Below are positions 10,512 to 18,136 of a DNA stretch of 33,632 nucleotides, piece after piece (the first letter of the stretch is position 1; each line of letters opens with the position of its first letter). The notes below the pieces were generated by a model. That model had not been told where the DNA came from, ran no database searches, and worked only from the letters and a program-made list of their open reading frames with translations. Source of the DNA: Nonomuraea basaltis (GTDB lineage Bacteria; Actinomycetota; Actinomycetes; Streptosporangiales; Streptosporangiaceae); the NCBI RefSeq assembly GCF_005893125.1, contig NZ_VCJS01000138.1, positions 1-33,632 of the forward strand. The letters run 5' to 3'. The position numbers were made by a program, and so were the translations under genes.

Positions 10512-10518
10512 GGGCCGC

Positions 10519-11082
10519 ATGGAGGAGCAATACAAGATCAGTGATCCCCAGGTGCTGAAGGCGGTCGCCCACCCGCTGCGGGTGCGCCTGCTCGGCCTGC
10601 TGCGCACCGACGGCCCGGCCACCGCGAGCGAGCTGGGCCGCAAGGTCGGCGAGAGCTCCGGCTCGACCAGCTACCACCTGCGCGAGCTGTTCAAGTACGG
10701 CTTCATCGAGGAGGACGCCGAGCAGCGCGACGGCCGCGAGCGCCGCTGGCGGCCCCGCCACCGCTACACCTCGTGGGACGCCGTCGAGATGTCCGCGACC
10801 GCCGAGGGGCGCGAGGCGGTCAAGATCATTCACTTGCGGCAGGTCGAGATGGTCGGGCGGGTGATGGAGGCGTTCGACCTCGCCGACTGGCCCCGCGACT
10901 GGGTGGACGTGGCCGGGATGAGCGACCACATCCTCACGCTGCCCCCCGCCGCGCTGCGCGAGTTCAAGGACAAGGCCGAGGAGCTGGTGCACGAGCTCAG
11001 CGCCCGCTACGCCGGCGATCCCGACGCCAGGAAGGTCCACGTCTGGATGGGTGCCGTGCCGCGAACATCACAGGAGGATTGA
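10519..11082 (+). CDS. ArsR-type winged-helix transcriptional regulator
   Basis: This 187-residue regulator has an ArsR-like winged helix at about residues 8-75: LKAVAHPLRVRLLGLLRTDG, then the recognition helix region SGSTSYHLRELFKYGFIEE, then the wing with RDGRERRWRPR. No metal-binding CVC-type motif is present, so it is not a classical metal sensor. The long C-terminal half (80-187) is helical and acidic and may bind a small ligand. The TGA overlaps the ATG of the MFS gene by one base, so the pair is coupled. The natural role is repression of the exporter in response to its substrate. The start is ATG 10519, placed 7 nt after a -10 box. An in-frame TTG at 10492 lies inside the operator repeats and is unlikely. 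Confidence 0.87.
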   Translation: MEEQYKISDPQVLKAVAHPLRVRLLGLLRTDGPATASELGRKVGESSGSTSYHLRELFKYGFIEEDAEQRDGRERRWRPRHRYTSWDAVEMSATAEGREAVKIIHLRQVEMVGRVMEAFDLADWPRDWVDVAGMSDHILTLPPAALREFKDKAEELVHELSARYAGDPDARKVHVWMGAVPRTSQED

Positions 11083-12443
11083 TGACCGCTCGCTCCGCCT
11101 TACGCCGCTACATGCTCGTCAGCTTCCTGACGTGGCTGCCCGTCGGGCTCATGATGACCTCCATGGTGCTGCTGCTGACCGAGAGAGGTCTCAGTCTGGC
11201 CCAGGTCGGCTTGGTGGTGACGGTGTTCTCGATCGTCACCGTCGTCCTGGAGCTGCCCACCGGCGGCCTGGCCGACGTCGTGGGGCGGCGCGTGGTGCTG
11301 GCCGCCTCCGCCGCGTTCCTCACGGCGGGGCTCGCGCTGATGAGCGTGTCCACGACGTTCTGGATGTTCCTGGTGAGCGGCGTGCTGAAGGGCGTGGCCA
11401 GGGCGCTGTCCAGCGGGCCCGCCACCTCCTGGTACGTCGACACGCTGCACCGGATCGAGGGCCACGAAGCCGACCTCAAGCCGGGGCTGGCCCGCGGCGG
11501 CGCCATGGAGTCGGTGTCGCTGTGCGTCGGCGTGCTGGCAGGCGGCGGTCTGCCGCTCGTGGTGCCGCCCAGTCTGATGTTCCCACTGGCGGCACCGAGC
11601 CTGCTGGGCTCGCTGGCGGCGGCGGTCCTGCTGGTCGTGGTGCTGCTCGCGTTGCCCGAGCCGGGGCGCTTCCGCAGATCACCGGTCGGCGCGTCGCCTG
11701 AGCAGGTCCGCAGGTCGCCGGCCGCTGTGGCGCCCGAGGGCGCGCACGCCCGCAGGTCTCTCGCGAGCGTGCTGCGCGAAGTGCCCGCCACGGTCGCCTC
11801 TGGTGTGCGGTTGGCGGTCGGCGGTCCCGCGCTGCGCCGCCTGATGGCGGCGGCGGCGAGCTCCGGCGTGGTGCTGGTGTCCATCGAGCTGCTCACCCCG
11901 GGCCGCCTGGCCGAGCTGGCCGGCACGGCCGAGCGGGGCAGCATGGCGTACGCCGCCGTCGCCGCGCTGGGGTTCGCCGGCAGCGCCACGGGCAGCACGC
12001 TCGCGCCCCGCGTGGCCCGGCTGGCCGGCGGCTCGCCCAGAGGGGCGATCGCGGGATCCGCGCTGACCGCGCTCTCGGTCGGCGCATTGGCCGCGACGGC
12101 CGGGCTCGGCGGCGCCGCCGGGCTGCTGACCGCCGGGGTGGCCTACGTCGTGCTGTTCGTCGGCGGCTCCGTGACCGGCCTGCTGTGCCTGGAGATGACG
12201 CACAAAGCGGTCACGGCAGCCGAGCGCACGACCGTGACCTCGACGAGCTCGCTGTCGCTGCAGTCCGGCGGGATCCTGGCCAACCTGACGCTCGGCACGC
12301 TGGCCGCTCACGCGGGCGTCGCCCCCGCCTGGGCGGTCGCCGCGACGATGATGCTGGCCTCGGCCCTGCTGTTCGTGCGGATGCCCGCGGCTACAGTCTC
12401 CAGTCCAGCTCAGGCCCTACCGGCACGATCCGGCTCGGATTGA
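11082..12443 (+). CDS. MFS transporter, probable drug or metabolite exporter
   Basis: This 453-residue membrane protein of the major facilitator superfamily has about 12 hydrophobic segments. Motif A is GGLADVVGRRVVLA between the second and third segments. A polar stretch of about 60 residues near the middle (RFRRSPVGASPEQVRRSPAA and following) is the central cytoplasmic loop. The start is ATG 11082, with AGGAGG at 11072-11077. Coupling to an ArsR-type regulator suggests inducible efflux. The substrate is unknown. The last 53 bp overlap the 3' end of the convergent reductase gene on the other strand. The final residues (SSPAQALPARSGSD) are therefore encoded antisense to that gene's C-terminus, a region with no obvious membrane function. 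Confidence 0.88.
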   Translation: MTARSALRRYMLVSFLTWLPVGLMMTSMVLLLTERGLSLAQVGLVVTVFSIVTVVLELPTGGLADVVGRRVVLAASAAFLTAGLALMSVSTTFWMFLVSGVLKGVARALSSGPATSWYVDTLHRIEGHEADLKPGLARGGAMESVSLCVGVLAGGGLPLVVPPSLMFPLAAPSLLGSLAAAVLLVVVLLALPEPGRFRRSPVGASPEQVRRSPAAVAPEGAHARRSLASVLREVPATVASGVRLAVGGPALRRLMAAAASSGVVLVSIELLTPGRLAELAGTAERGSMAYAAVAALGFAGSATGSTLAPRVARLAGGSPRGAIAGSALTALSVGALAATAGLGGAAGLLTAGVAYVVLFVGGSVTGLLCLEMTHKAVTAAERTTVTSTSSLSLQSGGILANLTLGTLAAHAGVAPAWAVAATMMLASALLFVRMPAATVSSPAQALPARSGSD

Positions 12444-13236
12444 TGTTCGTCTGGGTGATGTAGTAGTGACGCTTGATCTCGTCGAAGTCGGTGGTCTCGC
12501 GGAAGGCCGGGATGGCGTACAGCCTGCGCGCGTACGCCCACAGCGCCGGATAGTCGATCAGCCGCCTGACCGAGCACTTGAAGTGCGCGTAGTAGACGGA
12601 GTCGAACCTGGCCAGGGTCACGTAGAGGCGCACGTCGCTGTCGGTGAGGGTGTCGAAGAGGAACTCCGACTCGGCCAGGCGTACCTCGAGGAAGTCGAGG
12701 GTGGTGAAGACCCGCGCCACCGCCTCCTCGTACACCTGCTGGTCGCGGGAGAAGCCCGCCTCGTAGACCGCGTTGTTGAGGCCGTGATAGAGGCGGTCGT
12801 TCATGATGTCGATGTCGGGGCGCAGACGTTCCGGATAGAGATGGGGCGACGTGCCCCATGACGTCTCCAGATCGAGGGTGATCTGCGGGAAGTCGTTGGT
12901 GACGATCCGCTTCTCCCTGGGGTCCCAGACGCAGGGAACGGTGTAGCGGCCCGCGTAGCCGGGGTCGGTCGCGTGGTAGAGCTCCGACAAGTACTCCGGG
13001 TCGCCGCCGGGGACGCGCCAGCCCTTCTCGTCCCGGATGGGGTCGACGATCGTGGCGTCCAGCAGGTCCTCCAGGCCCAGGAGCGTACGGACGATCAGCA
13101 CGCGCTGTGACCACGGGCAGGCGTAGGAGGCATAGACCCGGTACCGGCCGGGTTCGGGAGGGCCGAGCCGTTCCGTGAAGCGGTTCGGCTGCCGGACGAA
13201 GCGGCCATCGTCTGAGATCTCGCGGCTCAGCTTCAT
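12391..13236 (-). CDS. Glutathionyl-hydroquinone reductase-like protein (GST superfamily)
   Basis: This 281-residue protein matches the YqjG/ECM4 group of glutathione transferase-like reductases. The thioredoxin-fold N-terminal region contains RYRVYASYACPWSQRVLIVRTLLGLE, with catalytic C40 in C-P-W. The C-terminal helical domain includes NAVYEAGFSRDQQVYEEAV and ends IKRHYYITQTNINPSRIVP, a tail typical of the group. In glutathione-using organisms these enzymes remove glutathione from conjugated hydroquinones. Actinobacteria of this kind normally use mycothiol, so the thiol partner here is probably different. The start is ATG 13236. Its promoter sequence TGTTCTACTAGG closely resembles that of the PPOX gene at 24208. 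The 3' end overlaps the convergent MFS gene by 53 bp. Confidence 0.87.
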   Translation of the reverse strand: MKLSREISDDGRFVRQPNRFTERLGPPEPGRYRVYASYACPWSQRVLIVRTLLGLEDLLDATIVDPIRDEKGWRVPGGDPEYLSELYHATDPGYAGRYTVPCVWDPREKRIVTNDFPQITLDLETSWGTSPHLYPERLRPDIDIMNDRLYHGLNNAVYEAGFSRDQQVYEEAVARVFTTLDFLEVRLAESEFLFDTLTDSDVRLYVTLARFDSVYYAHFKCSVRRLIDYPALWAYARRLYAIPAFRETTDFDEIKRHYYITQTNINPSRIVPVGPELDWRL

Positions 13237-13244
13237 GGTCCTAG

Positions 13245-13274
13245 TAGAACATGATTCGGATACAGAACTATATT
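13245..13274. promoter_or_regulatory. Divergent promoter region with imperfect KstR-like element
   Basis: TAGAACATGATTCG (13245-13258) fits six of the eight fixed positions of TNNAACNNGTTNNA. On the minus strand it overlaps TCTACT, a possible -10 of the reductase gene (6 nt before ATG 13236). On the plus strand TATATT (13269-13274) ends 7 nt before ATG 13282 and is a likely -10 for a leaderless hydrolase mRNA. Confidence 0.4.
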
Positions 13275-13281
13275 CGGGCCC

Positions 13282-14343
13282 ATGGTGAAATTCGTGGTGA
13301 CCCCTGCCAGCGAGGCACAGCGGGACGCGTGGGTCGGCGGGGCGATCCCGGACGTCGAGCGGGTACGCCCGGGACTGTGGTCGGTCCCGGTGCCGATCCC
13401 GATCAACCCCCTCCGGTACGTGCTGGTCTACGTCCTGGAGTTGCCCGGCGGCGTGGCGATCGTCGACGCCGGCTGGAACACCGACGAGGCGTACGACGCG
13501 CTCGTCGCGGGCCTGGCCGTGGCCGGATACGCGATCACAGACGTCAAGGGCGTGCTCGTCACCCACATCCACCCCGACCACTACGGCCTGGCCGGGCGCG
13601 TCCGCGAGATGTCCGGCGCCTGGATCGCCCTGCACCCGGCCGACGCGCGCCTGGTCCACGAGCGCTACGACGACAGCGCCATCGACTCCCTGGTCGAGCG
13701 GGAACGTGCGCTGCTGGCCCGCTGCGGGGTGCCGCCGCTGACGGTGGACGAGCTGGCCGGCGCATCGATGATGATCAGGCACATGGTCGCCATGGCCAGG
13801 CCCGACCGGCTGGTGGAGGACGGCGAGGAGCTCGGCCTGCCCGGCTGGGATCTGCGGGCCGTCTGGACTCCCGGCCACTCGCCCGGCCACCTGTGCTTCG
13901 TCTCGCCCGGGCGCAGGCTGCTGTTCTCCGGCGACCACGTGCTGGCCAAGATCACGCCGATCGTGGCCGTGCACCCCCAGTCCAGGCCGAACCCGCTCGC
14001 CGACTATCTCGACGCGCTGGCCACCGTGCGGAAGCTGGACGTCGATGAGGTTCTGCCCGCGCACGAGTACCGGTTCCTGGAGCTGGCCGAGCGGGTCGAC
14101 CACGTGCTGGCGCACCACGACGAGCGGCTGGCCGAGATCGAGCGGGTCGTCGCCGCCTCCGGGGGTGTCACCTGCTGGGACCTGGCCACCCGGCTGTCCT
14201 GGTCGCGGCCGTGGGAGACGATTCCGCCGTTCATGCGGCGCGCGGCCAACAACGAGACGCTGGCGCACCTGACCTGGCTCGCGGCGAAGGGCCGGGTGGT
14301 GCGGGTCCCTGGCGACCCGGAGCTGTGGCGCCCCGCCCCATGA
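13282..14343 (+). CDS. Metallo-beta-lactamase fold hydrolase
   Basis: This 353-residue protein is a metallo-beta-lactamase-fold hydrolase. The metal motif is THIHPDHYG with H95, H97, D99 and H100. Other likely ligands are H199 in TPGHSPGH, D218 in FSGDHV and H261 in LPAHEY, so a complete two-metal site can be assigned. After about residue 275 an extra C-terminal region of winged-helix character (VVAASGGVTCWDLATRL ... LAHLTWLAAKGRVVRV) follows, as in the larger hydrolases of this class. It probably cleaves an ester, thioester or lactone; the substrate is not evident. The following HSD4-like dehydrogenase is 77 bp downstream on the same strand, so the two may act on related acyl compounds. The ATG at 13282 has no ribosome binding site but has a well-placed -10 box. 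Confidence 0.88.
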   Translation: MVKFVVTPASEAQRDAWVGGAIPDVERVRPGLWSVPVPIPINPLRYVLVYVLELPGGVAIVDAGWNTDEAYDALVAGLAVAGYAITDVKGVLVTHIHPDHYGLAGRVREMSGAWIALHPADARLVHERYDDSAIDSLVERERALLARCGVPPLTVDELAGASMMIRHMVAMARPDRLVEDGEELGLPGWDLRAVWTPGHSPGHLCFVSPGRRLLFSGDHVLAKITPIVAVHPQSRPNPLADYLDALATVRKLDVDEVLPAHEYRFLELAERVDHVLAHHDERLAEIERVVAASGGVTCWDLATRLSWSRPWETIPPFMRRAANNETLAHLTWLAAKGRVVRVPGDPELWRPAP

Positions 14344-14389
14344 GGGAGGTATCCCGCCCCCTGAGGCGTCCAGGTTATGGTACTCGTAC

Positions 14390-14404
14390 TAGAACGTTGT
14401 TCTC
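14390..14404. promoter_or_regulatory. Palindrome resembling a KstR-type operator, with wider centre
   Basis: AGAAC (14391-14395), GTT, GTTCT (14399-14403) form a 5-bp perfect inverted repeat just upstream of the HSD4-like gene. The arms are those of KstR-type sites (TAGAAC-N2-GTTCTA), but the centre is three bases instead of two and the outer right base differs. It could be a weaker site or one for a related TetR regulator. Confidence 0.4.
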
Positions 14405-14420
14405 CTGCGCTGGAGGTTCG

Positions 14421-15293
14421 ATGCTTCGGTTCGATGACAGGGTCGCGATCATCACGGGGGCCGGGCACGGCCTCGGCAGGTCGCACGCGCTCCTGCTGGC
14501 CGAGCGGGGCGCCAAGGTCGTCGTCAACGACCTCGGGGGCGCGCTCGACGGCACGGGAGCCTCCACGGGACCCGCCGCGGACGTGGCCGAGCTCATCACG
14601 AAGAACGGCGGGCAGGCCATCGCCAACGCCGACAACGTCGCCACGCCCGAGGGCGCCAGGGCCATCGTGCAGGCCGCGGTGGACGCGTTCGGCAAGGTCG
14701 ACATCATCGTCAACAACGCGGGCATCCTGCGGGACAAGTCGTTCGGGAAGATGGCGGTCGAGGAGTTCGACGCGGTCATGGCCGTGCACGTGCGCGGGTC
14801 GTACCTGGTCAGCCAGGCCGCATACCCGATCATGAAGGCGGCCGGCTACGGGCGCGTGGTCAACACCTCCAGCCCGGCGGGGCTGTTCGGCAACTTCGGG
14901 CAGGCCAACTACTCCACCGCCAAGATGGGGCTGGTCGGGCTCACCAAGACGCTCGGCATCGAGGGTGCCCGCAACGGCATCAAGGCCAACGCCATCGCGC
15001 CCGTCGCCTGGACCAGGATGACGGAGTCGCTGCTGCCGGCCGAGTTCGAGGCCAAGTTCACGCCGGAGCGGGTGAGCGCGCTGGTGGCGTACCTGGTGCA
15101 CGAGTCGTGCGAGGTCAGCGGCGAGGTGTTCACCGTCGGGGGCGGCCGGGTGGCGCGGGTCTTCGTGGCCGAGGGGCCGGGCTGGAAGAACGACGACATC
15201 ACGCCCGAGGCGATCGCGGACAACTGGGAGTCGGTCATGGCCGAGCAGCCGTACGTGCTCACGGCCGGCGACTCGATGAAGGCGATGCTCTAG
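14421..15293 (+). CDS. Short-chain dehydrogenase, HSD4-like (3-hydroxyacyl-CoA type)
   Basis: This 290-residue short-chain dehydrogenase/reductase has the NAD-binding motif TGAGHGLG (12-19), D37 at the end of the second strand (VVVNDLGG, suggesting NAD), NNAG (98-101), S151 in NTSSPAG, and the catalytic Y164 and K168 in YSTAK. The segment DLGGALDGTG after the second strand and the C-terminal extension (about 235-290, with GGGRVARVFVAEGPGW) are features of the D-3-hydroxyacyl-CoA dehydrogenase part of peroxisomal multifunctional enzyme/HSD17B4. The mycobacterial relative Hsd4A acts in cholesterol side-chain or fatty acyl beta-oxidation. The start is ATG 14421 with GGAGG at 14412-14416. A KstR-like palindrome lies at 14390-14404. 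The hydratase domain usual in eukaryotic versions is absent. Confidence 0.87.
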   Translation: MLRFDDRVAIITGAGHGLGRSHALLLAERGAKVVVNDLGGALDGTGASTGPAADVAELITKNGGQAIANADNVATPEGARAIVQAAVDAFGKVDIIVNNAGILRDKSFGKMAVEEFDAVMAVHVRGSYLVSQAAYPIMKAAGYGRVVNTSSPAGLFGNFGQANYSTAKMGLVGLTKTLGIEGARNGIKANAIAPVAWTRMTESLLPAEFEAKFTPERVSALVAYLVHESCEVSGEVFTVGGGRVARVFVAEGPGWKNDDITPEAIADNWESVMAEQPYVLTAGDSMKAML

Positions 15294-15307
15294 GCCTTCG
15301 CCCATCG

Positions 15308-15337
15308 TGCCGGTCCCCGCTTGTGGCGGGGCCGGCA
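15308..15337 (+). terminator. Intrinsic terminator after the HSD4-like gene
   Basis: TGCCGG-T-CCCCGC (15308-15320), loop TTGTG, then GCGGGG-CCGGCA (15326-15337) form a 12-bp stem with one bulged T, 14 bp after the stop codon. No T-run follows. The remaining sequence to 15441 shows no gene. Confidence 0.75.
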
Positions 15338-15441
15338 TTGGTGTGTACGGGACGGGTCCCGAAATGTCGGGGAATGGGGTGCGAAGCCGGTCTTTGTTCG
15401 AGCTTCGGCGGAAGTTGGCGGAGTTTGGTCGATTCTCACTC

Positions 15442-15470
15442 TTGATTTGCCGCATCAGTGATCTTATTGT
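15442..15470 (+). promoter_or_regulatory. Promoter of the sugar operon
   Basis: TTGATT (15442-15447) and TATTGT (15465-15470) are separated by exactly 17 bp, and the -10 ends 6 nt before ATG 15477. There is no ribosome binding site, so the transcript probably begins at or next to the start codon (leaderless). Confidence 0.6.
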
Positions 15471-15476
15471 CGCGGC

Positions 15477-16634
15477 ATGACCCCCCAGCCGGGCTCGGCC
15501 GCGGACGTGCTGACGTTGATCAGCGCTGGTTCGGCGACGACCCGTTCTGATCTCGCCAAGCTCACGGGCCTGGCCAGGTCCACCATCTCCCAGCGGGTGG
15601 ACGCGCTGATCGAGCGCGGCCTGGTCGAGGAGACCGAGAGCGGCGAGTCCACCGGCGGCCGGCCGCCGCGCCAGCTGCGCCTGCACACCGAGGACCACGC
15701 CTTCGCGGGCGTGGACCTGGGCGCGACGCACTGCCGGGTCGCGCTGATGGACATCTCGGGCAATGTGCTGGCCGAGTGCGAGGACCCGCTGCTGATCGGC
15801 GATGGCCCCGAGAAGGTGCTCGCTCACGTGGACGAGCGGCTCGACCGGCTGTTCGGCGCGGCGAAGCGGGCGCGGGCGGGGTTGCGCGCGGTAGGGATCG
15901 GGGTGCCGGGGCCGGTGGAGTTCGCCACCGGGCGGCCGAACAACCCGCCGATCATGCCGGGCTGGAACGACTACCCCATCCCCGACTACTTCGACGGCGT
16001 CAACGTCCTGGTCGACAACGACGTCAACGTGATGGCGCTGGGCGAGCACCGCAACGCCTTCTCCGGCGCCAGCCACCTGCTGTTCGTCAAGGTCGGCACG
16101 GGCATCGGCTGCGGCATCGTGGCCGACGGCAAGCTGCACCGGGGCGCCCAGGGCTCGGCGGGCGACATCGGGCACATCAGGGTCAGCGGCCACGAGGACG
16201 CCGGCTGCCGGTGCGGCAACAGCGCGTGCCTGGAGGCCGTGGCCGGCGGCGCCGCGATCGCGCGGCGGCTGAGCGAGCTGGGCCTGCCGGCCGAGACGGG
16301 CGCCGACGTCGTGGCGCTCGTGCAGTCGGGCAACACGCAGGCGCTGCGGCTGGTCAGAGAGGCGGGCCGGCTCATCGGCGAGGTGCTGGCCAGCCTGGTC
16401 AACTTCTTCAACCCCGAGGTCATCGTCATCGGCGGCGCGCTGTCGCGGGTGCACGAGCACCTGCTGGCCGGGATCAGGGAGACGGTCTACCGCAGGTCGC
16501 TCCCACTGGCCACGCACCACCTGTCGATCACGCCGAGCCGTACGGGGATCAACGCGGCCGCGCTCGGGGCGGGGATCCTCGCCATCGAGCACTACCTGTC
16601 ACCGGACAACATCAACCGCATCGTCAACGCCTGA
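15477..16634 (+). CDS. ROK family transcriptional regulator
   Basis: This 385-residue protein joins an N-terminal winged helix (about 8-65, with TTRSDLAKLTGLARSTISQRVDALIERGLV) to a ROK sugar-kinase-like domain. The phosphate loop is DLGATHCR (80-87) and the catalytic-type aspartate is D182 in VDNDVN. The zinc site is H233 with C244, C246 and C251 (GCRCGNSACLE). The usual E-x-G-H reads D-I-G-H, a conservative change. With the DNA-binding domain present it is a NagC/XylR-type regulator that senses a sugar or phosphosugar. It is the first gene of the operon and 17 bp from the ABC ATPase gene, so it probably represses the whole unit including itself. Residual kinase activity cannot be excluded from sequence. 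Confidence 0.92.
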   Translation: MTPQPGSAADVLTLISAGSATTRSDLAKLTGLARSTISQRVDALIERGLVEETESGESTGGRPPRQLRLHTEDHAFAGVDLGATHCRVALMDISGNVLAECEDPLLIGDGPEKVLAHVDERLDRLFGAAKRARAGLRAVGIGVPGPVEFATGRPNNPPIMPGWNDYPIPDYFDGVNVLVDNDVNVMALGEHRNAFSGASHLLFVKVGTGIGCGIVADGKLHRGAQGSAGDIGHIRVSGHEDAGCRCGNSACLEAVAGGAAIARRLSELGLPAETGADVVALVQSGNTQALRLVREAGRLIGEVLASLVNFFNPEVIVIGGALSRVHEHLLAGIRETVYRRSLPLATHHLSITPSRTGINAAALGAGILAIEHYLSPDNINRIVNA

Positions 16635-16651
16635 AAAGATAGGGACCTCCG

Positions 16652-18136
16652 ATGCTGGTCATGAAGGGCATCGTCAAGCAGTTCCCCGGTGTGCGCGCGC
16701 TGGACGGGGTCGACCTGGACGTGCGGGCAGGCGAGGTGCACTGCCTGCTCGGCCAGAACGGCGCCGGCAAGTCCACCCTGATCAAGGTGCTGGCCGGAGT
16801 GCACCAGCCGGACGAGGGCACCATCGTCTTCAACGGCGCGAAGGTGCGGCCGAGCAGCCCGATCGACGCCATCAAGCTCGGCTTCGCCACCATCTACCAG
16901 GAGCTGGACCTGGTCGACGGGCTCAGCGTGGCGGAGAACATCTTCCTCGGCCACGAGCACGCCCGCCTGGGCTTCGTGAACCGGGCGGCCGCCAGGAAGG
17001 CCGCCCGCGAGGTGCTGGAGCGGCTCGGCCATCCCGAGATCCGCCCATCGGCGGAGGTCGGGCGGCTGTCGCCGGCGGCCAAGCAGGTCGTGTCGATGGC
17101 CAGGGCGCTCTCGCACGACGCCCGCCTGATCATCATGGACGAGCCGTCGGCCGCCCTCGCCCACGACGAGGTCGCCAATCTCTTCCGCATCATCCGCGAG
17201 CTCACCGCCGCCGGGGTGGCCGTGGTCTACATCTCCCACCGCCTGGAGGAGATCCGCGAGATCGGCGACCGGGTCACCGTGCTGAAGGACGGCCGCACGG
17301 TCGCCGTCGGCCTGTCCGCCCGCGACACCCCCACCACCCAGATCGTCTCCCTCATGACCGGCAGGAACGTCGAGTACGTCTTCCCGCCCAAGGCGGACCG
17401 CGCGCCGGGGGAGGAGGTGCTCCGCGTCGAGGGCCTGACCTCCCCGGGGGTCTTCGCCGGCGTCTCGTTCTCCGTGCGGGCGGGCGAGATCGTCGGGCTG
17501 GCGGGGCTCGTCGGCTCGGGCCGCTCGGAGATCCTGGAGGCGGTGTACGGCGCGCGCCCCGCCACCGGCCGCGTCCTGCTCGGCGGCAAGCCGGTGCGCC
17601 GCGGCGTCGTCGGCACCGTCAGGCACGGCATGGGCCTGGCCCCCGAGGAACGCAAGGCCCAGGCGCTCCTCCTCGACCAGAGCGTCACCGTCAACATCAC
17701 GCTGGGCAGCCTGCCGGGCTTCTCCAGGTTCGGCTGGCTGGACCGCAAGCGGGAGCGGAGCGAGGCCAGGCGGCTGTCGGAAATGCTGGACATCCGGCCG
17801 CCCGACCCCGAACGCCCGATCAGGACCCTGTCGGGCGGCAACCAGCAGAAGGCCGTGCTCGCCCGCTGGCTGCTCGGCGGCCGCAAGCTGCTCCTGCTCG
17901 ACGAGCCGACCAGGGGCGTGGACGTGGGCGCCAGGGCCGAGCTGTACGCGGTCATCCGCGACCTGGCCGAGCGGGGGATCGGCGTGCTGCTGGTCTCCAG
18001 CGAGGTGCCCGAGGTGCTCGGCCTGGCCGACCGGGTGCTGGTGCTGCGCGAGGGGACGGTCATCCACCAGGGCGACGCCGCGGAGCTGGACGAGCATCGC
18101 GTACTCGACATGATCATGAATGGGAGGGCGGCGTGA
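16652..18136 (+). CDS. Ribose-type sugar ABC transporter, ATP-binding protein
   Basis: This 494-residue protein has two fused ATPase domains as in RbsA/XylG/MglA. Domain 1 has Walker A GQNGAGKST (34-42), a degenerate signature LSPAAKQ (139-145) and Walker B LIIMDEPSAAL (159-169). Domain 2 has a degenerate Walker A GLVGSGRSE (285-293), a full signature LSGGNQQK (393-400) and Walker B LLLLDEPTRGVD (413-424). This complementary asymmetry is normal for the family. It powers import through the permease encoded next, at the inner face of the membrane. The start is ATG 16652 with AGGGA at 16641-16645; ATG 16661 is an alternative. It overlaps the permease gene at its 3' end, which implies coupled translation. 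Confidence 0.94.
   Translation: MLVMKGIVKQFPGVRALDGVDLDVRAGEVHCLLGQNGAGKSTLIKVLAGVHQPDEGTIVFNGAKVRPSSPIDAIKLGFATIYQELDLVDGLSVAENIFLGHEHARLGFVNRAAARKAAREVLERLGHPEIRPSAEVGRLSPAAKQVVSMARALSHDARLIIMDEPSAALAHDEVANLFRIIRELTAAGVAVVYISHRLEEIREIGDRVTVLKDGRTVAVGLSARDTPTTQIVSLMTGRNVEYVFPPKADRAPGEEVLRVEGLTSPGVFAGVSFSVRAGEIVGLAGLVGSGRSEILEAVYGARPATGRVLLGGKPVRRGVVGTVRHGMGLAPEERKAQALLLDQSVTVNITLGSLPGFSRFGWLDRKRERSEARRLSEMLDIRPPDPERPIRTLSGGNQQKAVLARWLLGGRKLLLLDEPTRGVDVGARAELYAVIRDLAERGIGVLLVSSEVPEVLGLADRVLVLREGTVIHQGDAAELDEHRVLDMIMNGRAA

Noticed and set aside
14004..16592. Long minus-strand open frame of about 860 codons over the hydrolase, dehydrogenase and ROK genes
   Set aside because: It is antisense to three genes with intact catalytic motifs and crosses a terminator; the composition is shadow-like.
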